The translations under genes and the position numbers were made by a program. Positions 24,796-32,887 of a stretch of 64,000 bases of DNA are shown one piece after another. How positions within the stretch are numbered: position 1 is the stretch's first letter; each line of letters opens with the position of its first letter. This DNA is from Polyangiaceae bacterium. Lineage in GTDB: Bacteria; Myxococcota_A; Polyangia; Polyangiales; Polyangiaceae. Where the stretch lies: positions 55,347 to 119,346 of the forward strand of contig JADLEQ010000070.1 in NCBI GenBank assembly GCA_020846005.1. Direction: 5' to 3'. Under the pieces are notes generated by a model. That model saw nothing but the letters and a program-made list of their open reading frames with translations. It did not search any database and was not told the origin of the DNA.

Positions 24796-25535
24796 CGCGC
24801 GTCCTCCGGCCGCTCGCGGGCCTCGCGGAGGCTCATCCGCGCGAGCTCGTCGGCGATGGCCAGCGCCGCGTCGACGCCGGGCAGGGCGTCGACCAGCGGA
24901 GGGGGACGGCCCTGCGGGCTCCACCGGGAGGCCACGCTCGGCGCTCCGCCCCGGCTCCCTCCGCGCGGCACGACGCCGCTCGTGAGCGCCCCGAAGCCGC
25001 TCGCCAGGGCGGTGTCCGCCAGCGCGCCGACCGAGCGCGCGTACGCCCCTGGATCGCCGGTGAAGTAGCCGCCCGCGCGGAGCTCTCGCACGAAGGCCTG
25101 GGCGTCGCCGGCCTGCGCGGCGGTGAGCGCGGTCGAGAACCGACGCTCGAGGAGGCGGAGGTGGTCGGTCGCGCCCTCCTCGGCGGTGCGGTAGGCGCGG
25201 AATCGGTCGACGATCCGGCGCTCCGACGCGCCGTAGCCCTCCCGCGTGCGGGCTTCGACGGTGAGGCCGCTCGGGCCCACGCCCTTCGCGCCGCCGAAGT
25301 TGTAGTTCAGCATGGACGCGCCGCGGCCCGTCTCGTGCGCCCACTGCGCGGTGAGCACCGCGAGCGTCTCCTGGCTGGGCGGCTCGCCGACGACCGCCTC
25401 GTAGGCTCGCGCGAGGGCCTGGGCCGCCTCCTCACCGCTCAGCGCGGTGACCCGCGGCGCGACGACGTCCGGGCGCTGCGGGGCCGCGCTCGGCGCCTGG
25501 GGTCGGAGGGCGACTGCCGCGATGGGAGCGGTCAC
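24792..25535 (-). CDS. FlgJ-C-like peptidoglycan hydrolase (glucosaminidase family)
   Basis: 247 residues. The region around 60-170 (VVGEPPSQETLAVLTAQWAHE, TGRGASMLNYNFGGAKGVG, FRAYRTAEEGATDHLRLLE, ALTAAQAGDAQAFVRELRAG, YFTGDPGAYARSV) follows the glucosaminidase/FlgJ C-terminal fold, with a Glu in WAHETG as the likely acid catalyst. A signal peptide is not evident, so export may use the flagellar machinery. The gene heads the nonulosonic acid operon and has a sigma-54 promoter 14 nt before its GTG start. It complements the truncated FlgJ at 8799-9119. Confidence 0.78.
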   Translation of the reverse strand: MTAPIAAVALRPQAPSAAPQRPDVVAPRVTALSGEEAAQALARAYEAVVGEPPSQETLAVLTAQWAHETGRGASMLNYNFGGAKGVGPSGLTVEARTREGYGASERRIVDRFRAYRTAEEGATDHLRLLERRFSTALTAAQAGDAQAFVRELRAGGYFTGDPGAYARSVGALADTALASGFGALTSGVVPRGGSRGGAPSVASRWSPQGRPPPLVDALPGVDAALAIADELARMSLREARERPEDAR

Positions 25536-25546
25536 GCGTCCCGCCT

Positions 25547-25562
25547 GGCAAGCTCCGGGCCA
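25547..25562 (-). promoter_or_regulatory. Sigma-54 promoter for the FlgJ-C/nonulosonic acid operon
   Basis: Read on the minus strand as TGGCCCGGAGCTTGCC: GG-N10-GC with TTGC. The -12 G (25549) is 14 nt before the GTG start at 25535, and predicted +1 is about 25537. This places flagellin-sugar synthesis in the flagellar regulon. Confidence 0.7.
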
Positions 25563-25700
25563 GGCGGCGCGACTCGCTCGTGGTGCGCGCGCGGCTGCCG
25601 CCGCCGTCCTGGCGCCAGCGCGCTGACGCGCGCCCCGTCAATCTCGCTGAGCCTCGCCGCGAGCGGCGCGGCGACGGGTGCGGACGCGGCGCTGGTGCGC

Positions 25701-25716
25701 TGGCAAGCCGCTTGCA
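25701..25716 (+). promoter_or_regulatory. Sigma-54 promoter for the degenerate GGDEF gene
   Basis: TGGCAAGCCGCTTGCA has GG-N10-GC and TTGC. Predicted +1 near 25726 leaves a 23-nt leader with a gagggaggag ribosome binding site before the ATG at 25749. Confidence 0.7.
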
Positions 25717-25748
25717 GAGCCGGGGTCGCCCATCCGAGGGAGGAGCCC

Positions 25749-26897
25749 ATGTTCTTCAAGCGCACCCCATCCAGCAACGCGACGCCCCGCGCCGAGGCGA
25801 GCGGATCGACCAGCGGCGCGCACGTCGCGGTGCGCCACGGCGCGCCGGAGCCGTCGCGCGCGGACGAGGCGCTCGACGTGCTCGCGGCGGTCGTGCGGGC
25901 CGAGGGCACGCTCGCCGTGGACACCGAGGACTCGCCGGCGCTCGAGCTGGCCGCCCGCTGCCAGGAGTGGGCGCGCTGGGTGCTCGTCGGTCCGACGCGC
26001 GGCGCCGACGACGATCGCTCCTGGGCGGGGCTCCGCAGCTTCCTCCTGGACCACCGTCGCACGCAGATGCGGTCGTTGCTCGGCACGCTCACCGACATGC
26101 GCCGCGCCGTCCACGCCATCGCGACCGTCGTCGTCCGCGTGCTGGCGAGCGACGAGCGCTCCGACGTGATGGTGCGCGGTCGCCTCGGGTCCGTGGCCGC
26201 CGCGCTCGAGTCGGACGATCTCTCGGAGATCCGCCGCACGACGGCGATGCTGGTGGACGTGGTGCAGGCGGCGCTCCACGAGCGCGAAGCGCGCCGAGTG
26301 TCCGACCTGAGCGGGCTGCGCCAGAGCCTCGCGGGAGTGCGCACGGAGCTGGCGCGCGCGCGGGAGGAGGCCGGAACCGACGCCGAGACGCAGCTCTTCG
26401 ATCGCAAGTGCCTCGACGAGACGCTCACGCGGCTCGCTAGCCTGGCGCCGGTGCTCGGCACGCGCCCGGCCGTGGTCATCGTGGGCGTCGAGGGGCTGCG
26501 CGCGGCCCGAGAGCAGCACGGCGCCGAGGCGCAGGGGGAGCTCCTGCGCATGGCGGCGCGCGCCGTGCTGCGGACCTTCCTCCGGCGCGAGGACGTCGTG
26601 TGTCGCTACGGGCCCGAGGAGGTCGCCGTCCTCGTCGACGACTGTCCCGAGAGCGCGCTCCGCGACCTCGCCGAACGCGCGCGGCGCGCCGTCGAGGTCG
26701 CGCGCGTGTCCTGGAAGGGGCAGGAGCTTGGCCTCACCGCAGGGGTCGGCGCCGCGGCGCTGGCGCCGGGCGAGCCCGCCGAGACCTGGCTCGCGCGCTC
26801 GGAAGACGCGATGCACCGCGCCCGCCAGCGCGGCCCGAATCGGACCGTCCTCGCCACGTCGCCGCCCTCGACCGGAGTGTCTCTGGGGCTGGCATGA
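25749..26897 (+). CDS. Degenerate GGDEF-domain protein with retained inhibitory site
   Basis: 382 residues. An N-terminal, mostly helical region of about 200 residues (no recognised sensor) and a coiled segment (LRQSLAGVRTELARAREEAG) precede a GGDEF fold starting at TDAETQLFDRKCLDETL. The signature reads GPEEV instead of GGDEF or GGEEF, so diguanylate cyclase activity is unlikely. The RxxD inhibitory site (RRED, five residues before) is kept, which fits a c-di-GMP receptor. A sigma-54 promoter and strong Shine-Dalgarno site precede it, linking it to the flagellar regulon. The next gene overlaps by ATGA. Confidence 0.85.
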   Translation: MFFKRTPSSNATPRAEASGSTSGAHVAVRHGAPEPSRADEALDVLAAVVRAEGTLAVDTEDSPALELAARCQEWARWVLVGPTRGADDDRSWAGLRSFLLDHRRTQMRSLLGTLTDMRRAVHAIATVVVRVLASDERSDVMVRGRLGSVAAALESDDLSEIRRTTAMLVDVVQAALHEREARRVSDLSGLRQSLAGVRTELARAREEAGTDAETQLFDRKCLDETLTRLASLAPVLGTRPAVVIVGVEGLRAAREQHGAEAQGELLRMAARAVLRTFLRREDVVCRYGPEEVAVLVDDCPESALRDLAERARRAVEVARVSWKGQELGLTAGVGAAALAPGEPAETWLARSEDAMHRARQRGPNRTVLATSPPSTGVSLGLA

Positions 26898-27742
26898 CGC
26901 GCGCGGCCGGCCTCCTCGGCGTGTTCGCGGCCCTGAGCGGCTGCGGCGAGTCGTTCGCCGCCGCCAGCCGCGACGCCGGCGGGGCGCAGGGCGACGCGTG
27001 GGGATCGGGGGGCGCGTCGGGCACGGGCGGCGCCGCCGGGGCGGGCGCGGCCGGTGCGGCCGTTTCGGGGGGAGGCTCCGCCGGCGCCAGCCACGCCGGC
27101 TCCGGCGGGACGGCGGGCGTGCTCCTCGAGGAGTGTCCGGCGGACCTGCGCGGGCCCGCGCTCGTCCTCGTCCCGGGCGCCTCGGCGTGCATGGACCGCG
27201 CCGAGGTCACGCGGGCCAGCTACGAGGAGTTCCGCGCCGCCCCCGGCGCGTCCGGGACCGGGCCGGCGGGATGTGCCTGGAACACCGACCTCACCCCGGT
27301 GACCTACTCGATGGCCAGCCGCCCGGTGGTCGGCGTCGACTGGTGTGACGCGGCAGCCTACTGCGCCTGGGCGGGCAAGCGCCTGTGCACCCCCGCCGAG
27401 CGAGCCTCGGCGTGCGCCCACCGGTACCCGTACGGCGACACCTACGAGCCGACGAGCTGCGTGACGCAGGACCGCGACGGGACGCCGGGCGTCCAAGCGA
27501 CGGACGCGCTCCAGCCGGCGGGGACGCCCACGTGCGCGAGCGGCGAGCTGCTCGACTTGAGCGGCAACGCGGCCGAGTGGGGTGACGACTGCACCGGCGC
27601 GAGCGGCGACACCGACACCTGCGGCGCGTGGGGCGGTGGCTACCTGGATGGCGCGGAGGACTCGAGCTGCGCCGCGCGGAGGACGCTCGCGCGGTCGTCT
27701 GCGCCGTCGGACGTGGGGCTGCGCTGTTGCTGGTCGCCATGA
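26894..27742 (+). CDS. Lipoprotein with a formylglycine-generating-enzyme (SUMF1/FGE-sulfatase) domain
   Basis: 282 residues. A lipoprotein signal (AAGLLGVFAALSGC) is followed by a Gly/Ala/Ser-rich linker to about residue 78. The FGE-type fold then begins at ALVLVPGASACMDRAEVT and includes RPVVGVDWCDAAAYCAWAGK, RLCTPAERASAC and ELLDLSGNAAEWGDDC, ending SDVGLRCCW. Many extra Cys suggest disulfides. Such proteins are abundant in myxobacteria and are usually not true sulfatase activators. It overlaps the GGDEF gene and the next small gene by ATGA, so it shares the sigma-54 transcript. Confidence 0.85.
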   Translation: MTRAAGLLGVFAALSGCGESFAAASRDAGGAQGDAWGSGGASGTGGAAGAGAAGAAVSGGGSAGASHAGSGGTAGVLLEECPADLRGPALVLVPGASACMDRAEVTRASYEEFRAAPGASGTGPAGCAWNTDLTPVTYSMASRPVVGVDWCDAAAYCAWAGKRLCTPAERASACAHRYPYGDTYEPTSCVTQDRDGTPGVQATDALQPAGTPTCASGELLDLSGNAAEWGDDCTGASGDTDTCGAWGGGYLDGAEDSSCAARRTLARSSAPSDVGLRCCWSP

Positions 27743-28191
27743 GGCTGCCGTGGCGCGCTCTCGGGCTGGTGCTGGTGGTGGCCGGCGCCGCGGTCGCGGA
27801 GACGCCGCGTGGCGCCCAGCGCTGCCTCGCCGACTGCCAGTCGCGCTTCGCCGAGTGCTTCACCGAGTGCGAGGGGGGCGAGCGCTGCATCGCGGCGTGC
27901 CGGCGCGCGCAGGAGACGTGCGCGGCGCGTTGCCTGGCGCCGTCGCCGTCCGGCTCGGGGAGCGCGGCGCCCTCGGCGTCGGGCGCGCCGTCGTCGTCCG
28001 CGGCGCCGTCGGCGGCGCCGAGCGCGCGCGCCGGGGCGCTGCCCGAAGCGCGACTGCGCGTAGGGCGATCGGGCGGTTCGGCGGGCGACGTGGGCCCGGA
28101 GGGCGACGGCCGGCTGACACCCCCCGCGCGCGAGCGCTGGCGCCCCGCGGCCGCGCCGGCGGTGGGACACCGGGGAGCCGAGCCTCGATGA
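27739..28191 (+). CDS. Small exported Cys-rich protein, function unknown
   Basis: 150 residues. After a signal peptide (RALGLVLVVAGAAVAE) comes a short segment with regularly spaced Cys (CLADCQSRFAECFTEC, then CIAACRRAQETCAARC), i.e. CxxxC pairs repeated, resembling a helical disulfide hairpin. A Ser/Ala/Pro-rich linker and a basic tail follow. No family was recognised. It is the third gene of the sigma-54 unit starting at 25749 (ATGA overlap) and precedes the FlbD-motAB promoter. Confidence 0.65.
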   Translation: MRLPWRALGLVLVVAGAAVAETPRGAQRCLADCQSRFAECFTECEGGERCIAACRRAQETCAARCLAPSPSGSGSAAPSASGAPSSSAAPSAAPSARAGALPEARLRVGRSGGSAGDVGPEGDGRLTPPARERWRPAAAPAVGHRGAEPR

Positions 28192-28268
28192 CGCGCCTCC
28201 TCGGGGCCTCCGCGCCGTGGCACGGCGCTACCGAACGGCCCCACGCCCGCGGCCCCTCGCGCCCGCGC

Positions 28269-28284
28269 TGGCCCGGACCTTGCT
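28269..28284 (+). promoter_or_regulatory. Sigma-54 promoter for FlbD-motA-motB
   Basis: TGGCCCGGACCTTGCT shows GG-N10-GC with TTGC. The -12 G (28282) is 16 nt before the GTG at 28298, and predicted +1 is about 28294. Confidence 0.65.
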
Positions 28285-28297
28285 CGGGCGGTGGATC

Positions 28298-28546
28298 GTG
28301 ATCCGACTCTCCAGGCTGAACGGCGACGTGATCGCGCTCAATCCGGACCTCATCGCCTGGATCGAGCTCACCCCCGACACCACCATCTCGCTGCTCGGGG
28401 GTGAGCGCGTCATGGTCAGGGAGCCGCTGGACACGGTCGAGGATCGGATCATCGCGTTCCGCCGCGCCGTCCGCGGCGACGGCGACGCCTGGCCTCCGCG
28501 CGAGGGCGCGCTGGCTCGCGCGTCGCGGCCCCCGGAGTCGAGGTGA
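28298..28546 (+). CDS. FlbD-family small flagellar protein
   Basis: 82 residues. The product begins IRLSRLNGDVIALNPDLIAW, continues IELTPDTTISLLGGERVMV and REPLDTVEDRII, matching the short FlbD family (usually 60-80 residues) found next to motAB or flagellar operons in many bacteria. It is distinct from the Caulobacter regulator of the same name. The GTG at 28298 is chosen because the family starts with 'MIxLTRLNG'; an upstream in-frame ATG (28217) would add 27 residues and precede the promoter. It starts motA 3 bp later. Confidence 0.88.
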   Translation: MIRLSRLNGDVIALNPDLIAWIELTPDTTISLLGGERVMVREPLDTVEDRIIAFRRAVRGDGDAWPPREGALARASRPPESR

Positions 28547-28549
28547 GAC

Positions 28550-29347
28550 ATGGATAAGGCGTCGCTCATCGGGCTCGTCCTGGGCCTGGCGGCCATCTTC
28601 GGAGGCAACGTCCTCGAGGGCGGCAAGCTGAGCCAGGTCCTCCAACCGATCGCCTTCATCATCGTCGGCGGCGGGACGGTGGGCGCGACGCTGCTCCAGT
28701 TCCCGATGGGGACGTTCGTCGGCGCGATGAAGGGCTTCAAGAGCGTGATGAGCCCGCCGCCCAGCCGGATCCCGCGGCTCATCGAGGAGATCGTTGGCTA
28801 CGCGACGACCGCGCGCCGCGACGGCATCCTGGCGCTGGAGTCGCTGGCCCCGAAGGCCTCGGATCCGTTCCTGTCCCGGGCGCTCATGATGGCCGTCGAC
28901 GGCGCCGACTCGACGCAGATGCGCGAGTCGCTGGAGTCCACGATCTCGCACGTCGAGGAGGCTGGCGAAGATCAGGCGAAGGTCTGGGAGGCCATCGGCG
29001 GATACGCACCCACCGTCGGCATCATCGGCGCCGTGCTCGGACTGATCCAGGTGATGCAGAACCTGAGCGACATCGAGAAGGTGGGACACGGCATCGCGTC
29101 GGCGTTCGTGGCGACCATCTACGGCGTCGCGATCGCGAACCTGATCGCGCTGCCGGCGGCGGGGAAGCTCAAGCTGCGGACGCGCGACGAGGTGGCGACG
29201 CTCACCCTGGCGCTCGAGGGCGCCTTGGCCATCCAGCAGGGCGTGAACCCGAAGCTCCTCCGGGACCGCCTGATCGGCATGGCGGGCGACCACGCCGCCG
29301 AGGGCCACGAGGCGCCGGCCGGCGCCCCCGAGCGCGCGGCGGCGTGA
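28550..29347 (+). CDS. motA: Flagellar motor stator protein MotA
   Basis: MotA forms the cytoplasmic-membrane ion channel with MotB. The 265 residues show four hydrophobic segments (about 6-24, 33-52, 150-172, 183-205). The family pieces QPIAFIIVGGGTVGATLLQF, WEAIGGYAPTVGIIGAVLGL and GIASAFVATIYGVAIANLI are clear. A cytoplasmic loop with charged residues (about 90-145) would touch FliG. The overall pattern is nearer the PomA/MotA type of non-enteric bacteria. Confidence 0.96.
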   Translation: MDKASLIGLVLGLAAIFGGNVLEGGKLSQVLQPIAFIIVGGGTVGATLLQFPMGTFVGAMKGFKSVMSPPPSRIPRLIEEIVGYATTARRDGILALESLAPKASDPFLSRALMMAVDGADSTQMRESLESTISHVEEAGEDQAKVWEAIGGYAPTVGIIGAVLGLIQVMQNLSDIEKVGHGIASAFVATIYGVAIANLIALPAAGKLKLRTRDEVATLTLALEGALAIQQGVNPKLLRDRLIGMAGDHAAEGHEAPAGAPERAAA

Positions 29348-29348
29348 C

Positions 29349-30131
29349 GTGGCACGGAAGAAGAAGCACCCCGAGCACGTGAACCACGAGCGGTGGCTGA
29401 TCAGCTACGCCGACTTCATCACCCTCCTGTTCGCCTTCTTCGTCGTCATGTTCGCCGTGTCGCAGGTCGACTCGGGCAAGCTCGGCCGCTTCACGGAGTC
29501 GTTCACCGGCGCGCTCGACTGGCAGGTCTTCGACGCGCGGGGCGGCGACGGGCTCCTCGAGGCGAAGCGCCGCAACGCGCGCGCGGGGTCCAAGGAGGGC
29601 GAGGAGAAGCGAGCCGAGCTGGCCGGGATCCCTCCGCTCACGACGGAGTTCGACTTCCTGCGCCAGGCGCTGGGCGAGCGCAGCGGGGCCGTGCCCGAGC
29701 TGCGGGGGCTCGAGGTCGTCGAGGTGCGCGGCGAGCTGATCCTCCGCCTACCGGACCGGCTGCTCTTCGAGTCGGGGAGCGCCGACCCGAGCGAGAGCGG
29801 CGCCCGCGCGCTCCTCGTGATCGCCGACGTCGTGCGCGACCGCCAGGTCGATCTCCGGATCGAGGGGCACACGGACGACCGCCCGATCACCAACGCGCGG
29901 TTCCCGACGAACTGGGAGCTCTCGGCGGCCCGCGCCTCCAGCGTCGTCCGGGCGCTCGTCGATCAAGGGCACATCGACGGGTCGCGGCTCTCGGCGGCCG
30001 GCCACGGGGAGTACCGGCCCGTCGCGTCCAACGAAGACGCGCCGGGTCGCGCGTCGAACCGGCGCGTCGACATCGTCGTCGTGACGCCGCGTCCCGTCGA
30101 CGGACCGACGACGCGCCGCGCCGTGGACTAG
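29349..30131 (+). CDS. motB: Flagellar motor stator protein MotB
   Basis: MotB anchors the stator to peptidoglycan. The 260 residues begin ARKKKHPEHVNHERWLISYA, with the ion-binding Asp at position 22 (YADFITLL) in the single membrane helix. A plug/linker follows, then an OmpA-like domain (LRIEGHTDDRPITNARFPTN, WELSAARASSVVRAL, SAAGHGEYRPVASN). The GTG start is 1 bp after motA. The gene ends on CTAG, which is also the stop of the convergent kinase gene. Confidence 0.96.
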   Translation: MARKKKHPEHVNHERWLISYADFITLLFAFFVVMFAVSQVDSGKLGRFTESFTGALDWQVFDARGGDGLLEAKRRNARAGSKEGEEKRAELAGIPPLTTEFDFLRQALGERSGAVPELRGLEVVEVRGELILRLPDRLLFESGSADPSESGARALLVIADVVRDRQVDLRIEGHTDDRPITNARFPTNWELSAARASSVVRALVDQGHIDGSRLSAAGHGEYRPVASNEDAPGRASNRRVDIVVVTPRPVDGPTTRRAVD

Positions 30132-31438
30132 CGCTCGGTGGTCATGAACTTCACGTAGGTGCCGATGTCCTGGCGTGCGTCGGGCTGCAACTCGAGGAAC
30201 TCGAAGCCGGTCGCGGAGGTGCCCGATCGTGCGCGCGACCAGCGGGAGACCGCGGCGACCTCCACCACCCGCCCGGAACTCGGGAGCGTGAAGCGGACGC
30301 GCACCTCGGTCCCGGCTTCGCAGCCCGAGCCGCCGAAGAACTGCAGCCCGCCTTCGGAGATCTCTTCGAGGCGGCCGTCGACGCGCCCGCTCGGGGCGAG
30401 CAGCCGCGCCGGCGCGACGTACGGCGCCCGGGGGTGGCGTCGGCGGGCCGCGACGTTTCGAGAGACGGGGGTCTCCGCGATCGTCTTGGTGGAGCTCACC
30501 GGCGCTGGCGCGGGGCTCCCCTGGAGGAGCGGCGTCTCCAGCGTGCGCGCGCCGCCGAGCTCCTCCAGCAGCGCCAACACCTCACGGAGCGTCTGGGGGC
30601 GGCCCTCCGGGTTGGGGTCGAGGCAGCGGTGGATGGCCTCGGCGAGGGGCGGGGGGACGTCGGGGCGCTCCGCCAGGACGGACGCGGGCTTCTCGCTCAA
30701 CGCCTTCAGGAGGACGGTGCCGAAGTCACCGCTGAAGGGCAGGCGGCCCAACGCGCACTCGTACAGCGTCACGCCGAACGCATAGACGTCCGACTTCGGG
30801 TCGATCCGATCGGGATCGGTCAGCGACTCGGGGGCGCTGTAGCCCGGGGTGCCGATGAGCGTGTTCTCCCGCGTGATCCGCGGCGCGCGGCCGTGCGCCT
30901 CCGCGGCGGTGCGCGCGATGCCGAAGTCGAGGAGCTTCACGGGGGCGTCGCGCTCCAACGTGACGAAGACGTTGTTCGGCTTGACGTCCCGGTGCACGAC
31001 CCCCTTGCGGTGGACGTGGTCGAGCGCCGCGCCGAGCTGCCGGGCGACCGCGATGAGCTCGCCGACGCCGAGGCGCCCGCGCGCTGCGAGGAGCCCCTCC
31101 AGCGTCCGCCCCTCGAGCAGCTCGAGCGCCAGGTAGGGGACGCCCGCGACCTCCCCGGCGTCGAGCACGTCGACGACGTTGCGACAGCGGACGAGCCCGA
31201 GCAGCCGCGCCTCGAGCTTGAGCCGGGCCGCGCCCTCGGAGCCCGCTGCCGGGAGCGGGAGCTTGATCGCCACCGGCCGGCCCGTGAGGGTGTGCTCTGC
31301 GGTGTGGATGGACCCTACGCCGCCCTCGGCGATGACGCGGCCGAGCCGATAGCGGCCGTCGAGGACCATCCCGGGCGTGGCCCACCTCACGGTGGACGGC
31401 GGCGGTGACTCGTGCGCGACCGGCGTGACGGCGTTCAT
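30128..31438 (-). CDS. Ser/Thr protein kinase with C-terminal PilZ domain
   Basis: 436 residues from the ATG at 31438; an in-frame GTG at 31540 would add 34 low-complexity residues. Residues about 25-290 form a complete Hanks-type kinase: glycine loop VIAEGGVGSIHTAEH, VAIKLPLP (Lys), VVHRDVKPNNVF, LLDFGIAR, GTPGYSAPES. Residues about 345-430 resemble a PilZ domain: the RxxxR (RRHPR) element and EEISEGGLQF, where Glu replaces the usual Asp/Asn. No transmembrane segment is visible. It is convergent with motB (4-bp tail overlap), so a link between phosphorylation, c-di-GMP and motor control is an attractive inference. Confidence 0.88.
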   Translation of the reverse strand: MNAVTPVAHESPPPSTVRWATPGMVLDGRYRLGRVIAEGGVGSIHTAEHTLTGRPVAIKLPLPAAGSEGAARLKLEARLLGLVRCRNVVDVLDAGEVAGVPYLALELLEGRTLEGLLAARGRLGVGELIAVARQLGAALDHVHRKGVVHRDVKPNNVFVTLERDAPVKLLDFGIARTAAEAHGRAPRITRENTLIGTPGYSAPESLTDPDRIDPKSDVYAFGVTLYECALGRLPFSGDFGTVLLKALSEKPASVLAERPDVPPPLAEAIHRCLDPNPEGRPQTLREVLALLEELGGARTLETPLLQGSPAPAPVSSTKTIAETPVSRNVAARRRHPRAPYVAPARLLAPSGRVDGRLEEISEGGLQFFGGSGCEAGTEVRVRFTLPSSGRVVEVAAVSRWSRARSGTSATGFEFLELQPDARQDIGTYVKFMTTER

Positions 31439-31657
31439 GGAACGGTGAACGGCAGGCGGCGCCGGTCCTTGAACCAGCTGCTCCCGCCGAGGCGCGCGCC
31501 GGCGGCGCTCGGGGCCGGGCGCGGACGGGGAGTGGGTCACCAGAGCCCCAGCTCCGGGCTCCTCTCAAGCGGCCTCAGGCCCGTCCGTTCAGCCGGATGC
31601 GCCGGCGGTGTTCGTCCGGTGGCGGCCCCCAACGACGGGGGCCAGGAGGACGCGAAG

Positions 31658-32881
31658 ATGCGTGCAACCGCCAAGGTCGATCCGGAGCCCACGGCCAACG
31701 GGAAGGTGCTGGTCGTCGACGACGACGCGTTCGTCACCGCGTCGTTCTCGCGCATCCTGAGCGCGCTGGGCCACCAGGTGGAGACGGCGAACGGGGCGCG
31801 CCTCGCTCTGGAGAAGATCGCGACCAACGACTACGACGCCGTCATCTCGGACATCTCGATGCCGGAGATGGACGGGATGCAGCTCCTCGAGCGGCTGAAG
31901 AGCGAGCACGCGGATCTGCCCGTGGTGATCGTGACCGGGAAGCCGACCGTGCAGACGGCGATCGACGCGCTCGAGCACGGCGCCGCTCGATACCTGAAGA
32001 AGCCGGTCGACGCGAACAGCCTGCGAAACGCCGTCTCTCACGCGCTCAACCTCCGTCGCCTCGCGCGGATCAAGCGCGAGGCGCAGGTGATCCTCGGATC
32101 CCGCTCGGAGCAGGAGCAGCGTCGACGCGCCGAGCTGGAGGAGACGTTCGAGTCCGGGCTCCGGGATCTGTGGGTGGCCTACCAGCCGGTGGTGAGCTGC
32201 AAGCGGAGCTCCGTGGTGGGCTATGAGGCGCTGCTCCGCACGCGCCACCCGGCGCTGCCGAGCCCGCTCGCCTTCCTCGAGGTCGCCGAGCGCGTCGGCA
32301 GGCTGGACGACATCGGGCGTCGCATGCGCGAGGCCGCTCCGGAGCCGTTCGTCGGCCGCACCGACGGCCTCCTCCTCTTCGTCAACCTCCACCCGCGCGA
32401 CCTGCTCGACGACGCCCTGTTCGAGGCGAGCTCGCCGCTCGGCCGGATGGCGCACGCGGTCGTGCTCGAGATCACCGAGCGCGCGGCGCTCGAGCAGCTC
32501 GACGACGCGGCCGGGCGGACGGCGCGGCTCCGTGAGCTGGGCTACTCGATCGCCATCGACGACGTGGGCGCGGGCTACGCGGGGCTCTCCAGCATCGCCC
32601 TGCTCGAGCCCGAGGTGATCAAGCTCGACATGTCGCTCATCCGGGACATCGATCGGCGCCCGACGCAGCAGCGTCTGGTGCGCTCGATGGTCGACGTCGC
32701 CAACGACCTCCGGGCGCTCCTCATCGTGGAGGGCATCGAGACCGACACCGAGCTCGACACGCTCGTGGATCTCGGCTGTGATCTCATGCAGGGGTACCGG
32801 TTCGCTCGCCCCGGGCCTGCCTTCCCCCAGGTAGGGATGCCGGCGACCCGCCGGCTGGATGAGACGCTCGCTCGCGCTTGA
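31658..32881 (+). CDS. Response regulator with an EAL c-di-GMP phosphodiesterase domain
   Basis: 407 residues. The REC domain (about 15-130) has DDD acidic residues, the phospho-acceptor Asp in VISDISMPEMDG, and the Thr/Lys (VTGKP, KKPVD). The EAL domain (about 165-395) keeps catalytic pieces: GYEALLRTR, FVNLHPRDLL, LEITERAALE, IDDVGAGYAGLSSIALLEP, IKLDMSLIRDID and IVEGIETDTEL. It therefore probably hydrolyses c-di-GMP. An AGGAGG site precedes the ATG, which I chose over upstream frames. It lies 6 bp before a REC-GGDEF gene. Confidence 0.93.
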   Translation: MRATAKVDPEPTANGKVLVVDDDAFVTASFSRILSALGHQVETANGARLALEKIATNDYDAVISDISMPEMDGMQLLERLKSEHADLPVVIVTGKPTVQTAIDALEHGAARYLKKPVDANSLRNAVSHALNLRRLARIKREAQVILGSRSEQEQRRRAELEETFESGLRDLWVAYQPVVSCKRSSVVGYEALLRTRHPALPSPLAFLEVAERVGRLDDIGRRMREAAPEPFVGRTDGLLLFVNLHPRDLLDDALFEASSPLGRMAHAVVLEITERAALEQLDDAAGRTARLRELGYSIAIDDVGAGYAGLSSIALLEPEVIKLDMSLIRDIDRRPTQQRLVRSMVDVANDLRALLIVEGIETDTELDTLVDLGCDLMQGYRFARPGPAFPQVGMPATRRLDETLARA

Positions 32882-32887
32882 GGCACC

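Noticed and set aside
28217..28297. Longer FlbD starting at the ATG at 28217
   Set aside because: The added 27 residues are Arg/Pro-rich, unlike the family, and the sigma-54 promoter lies inside them.
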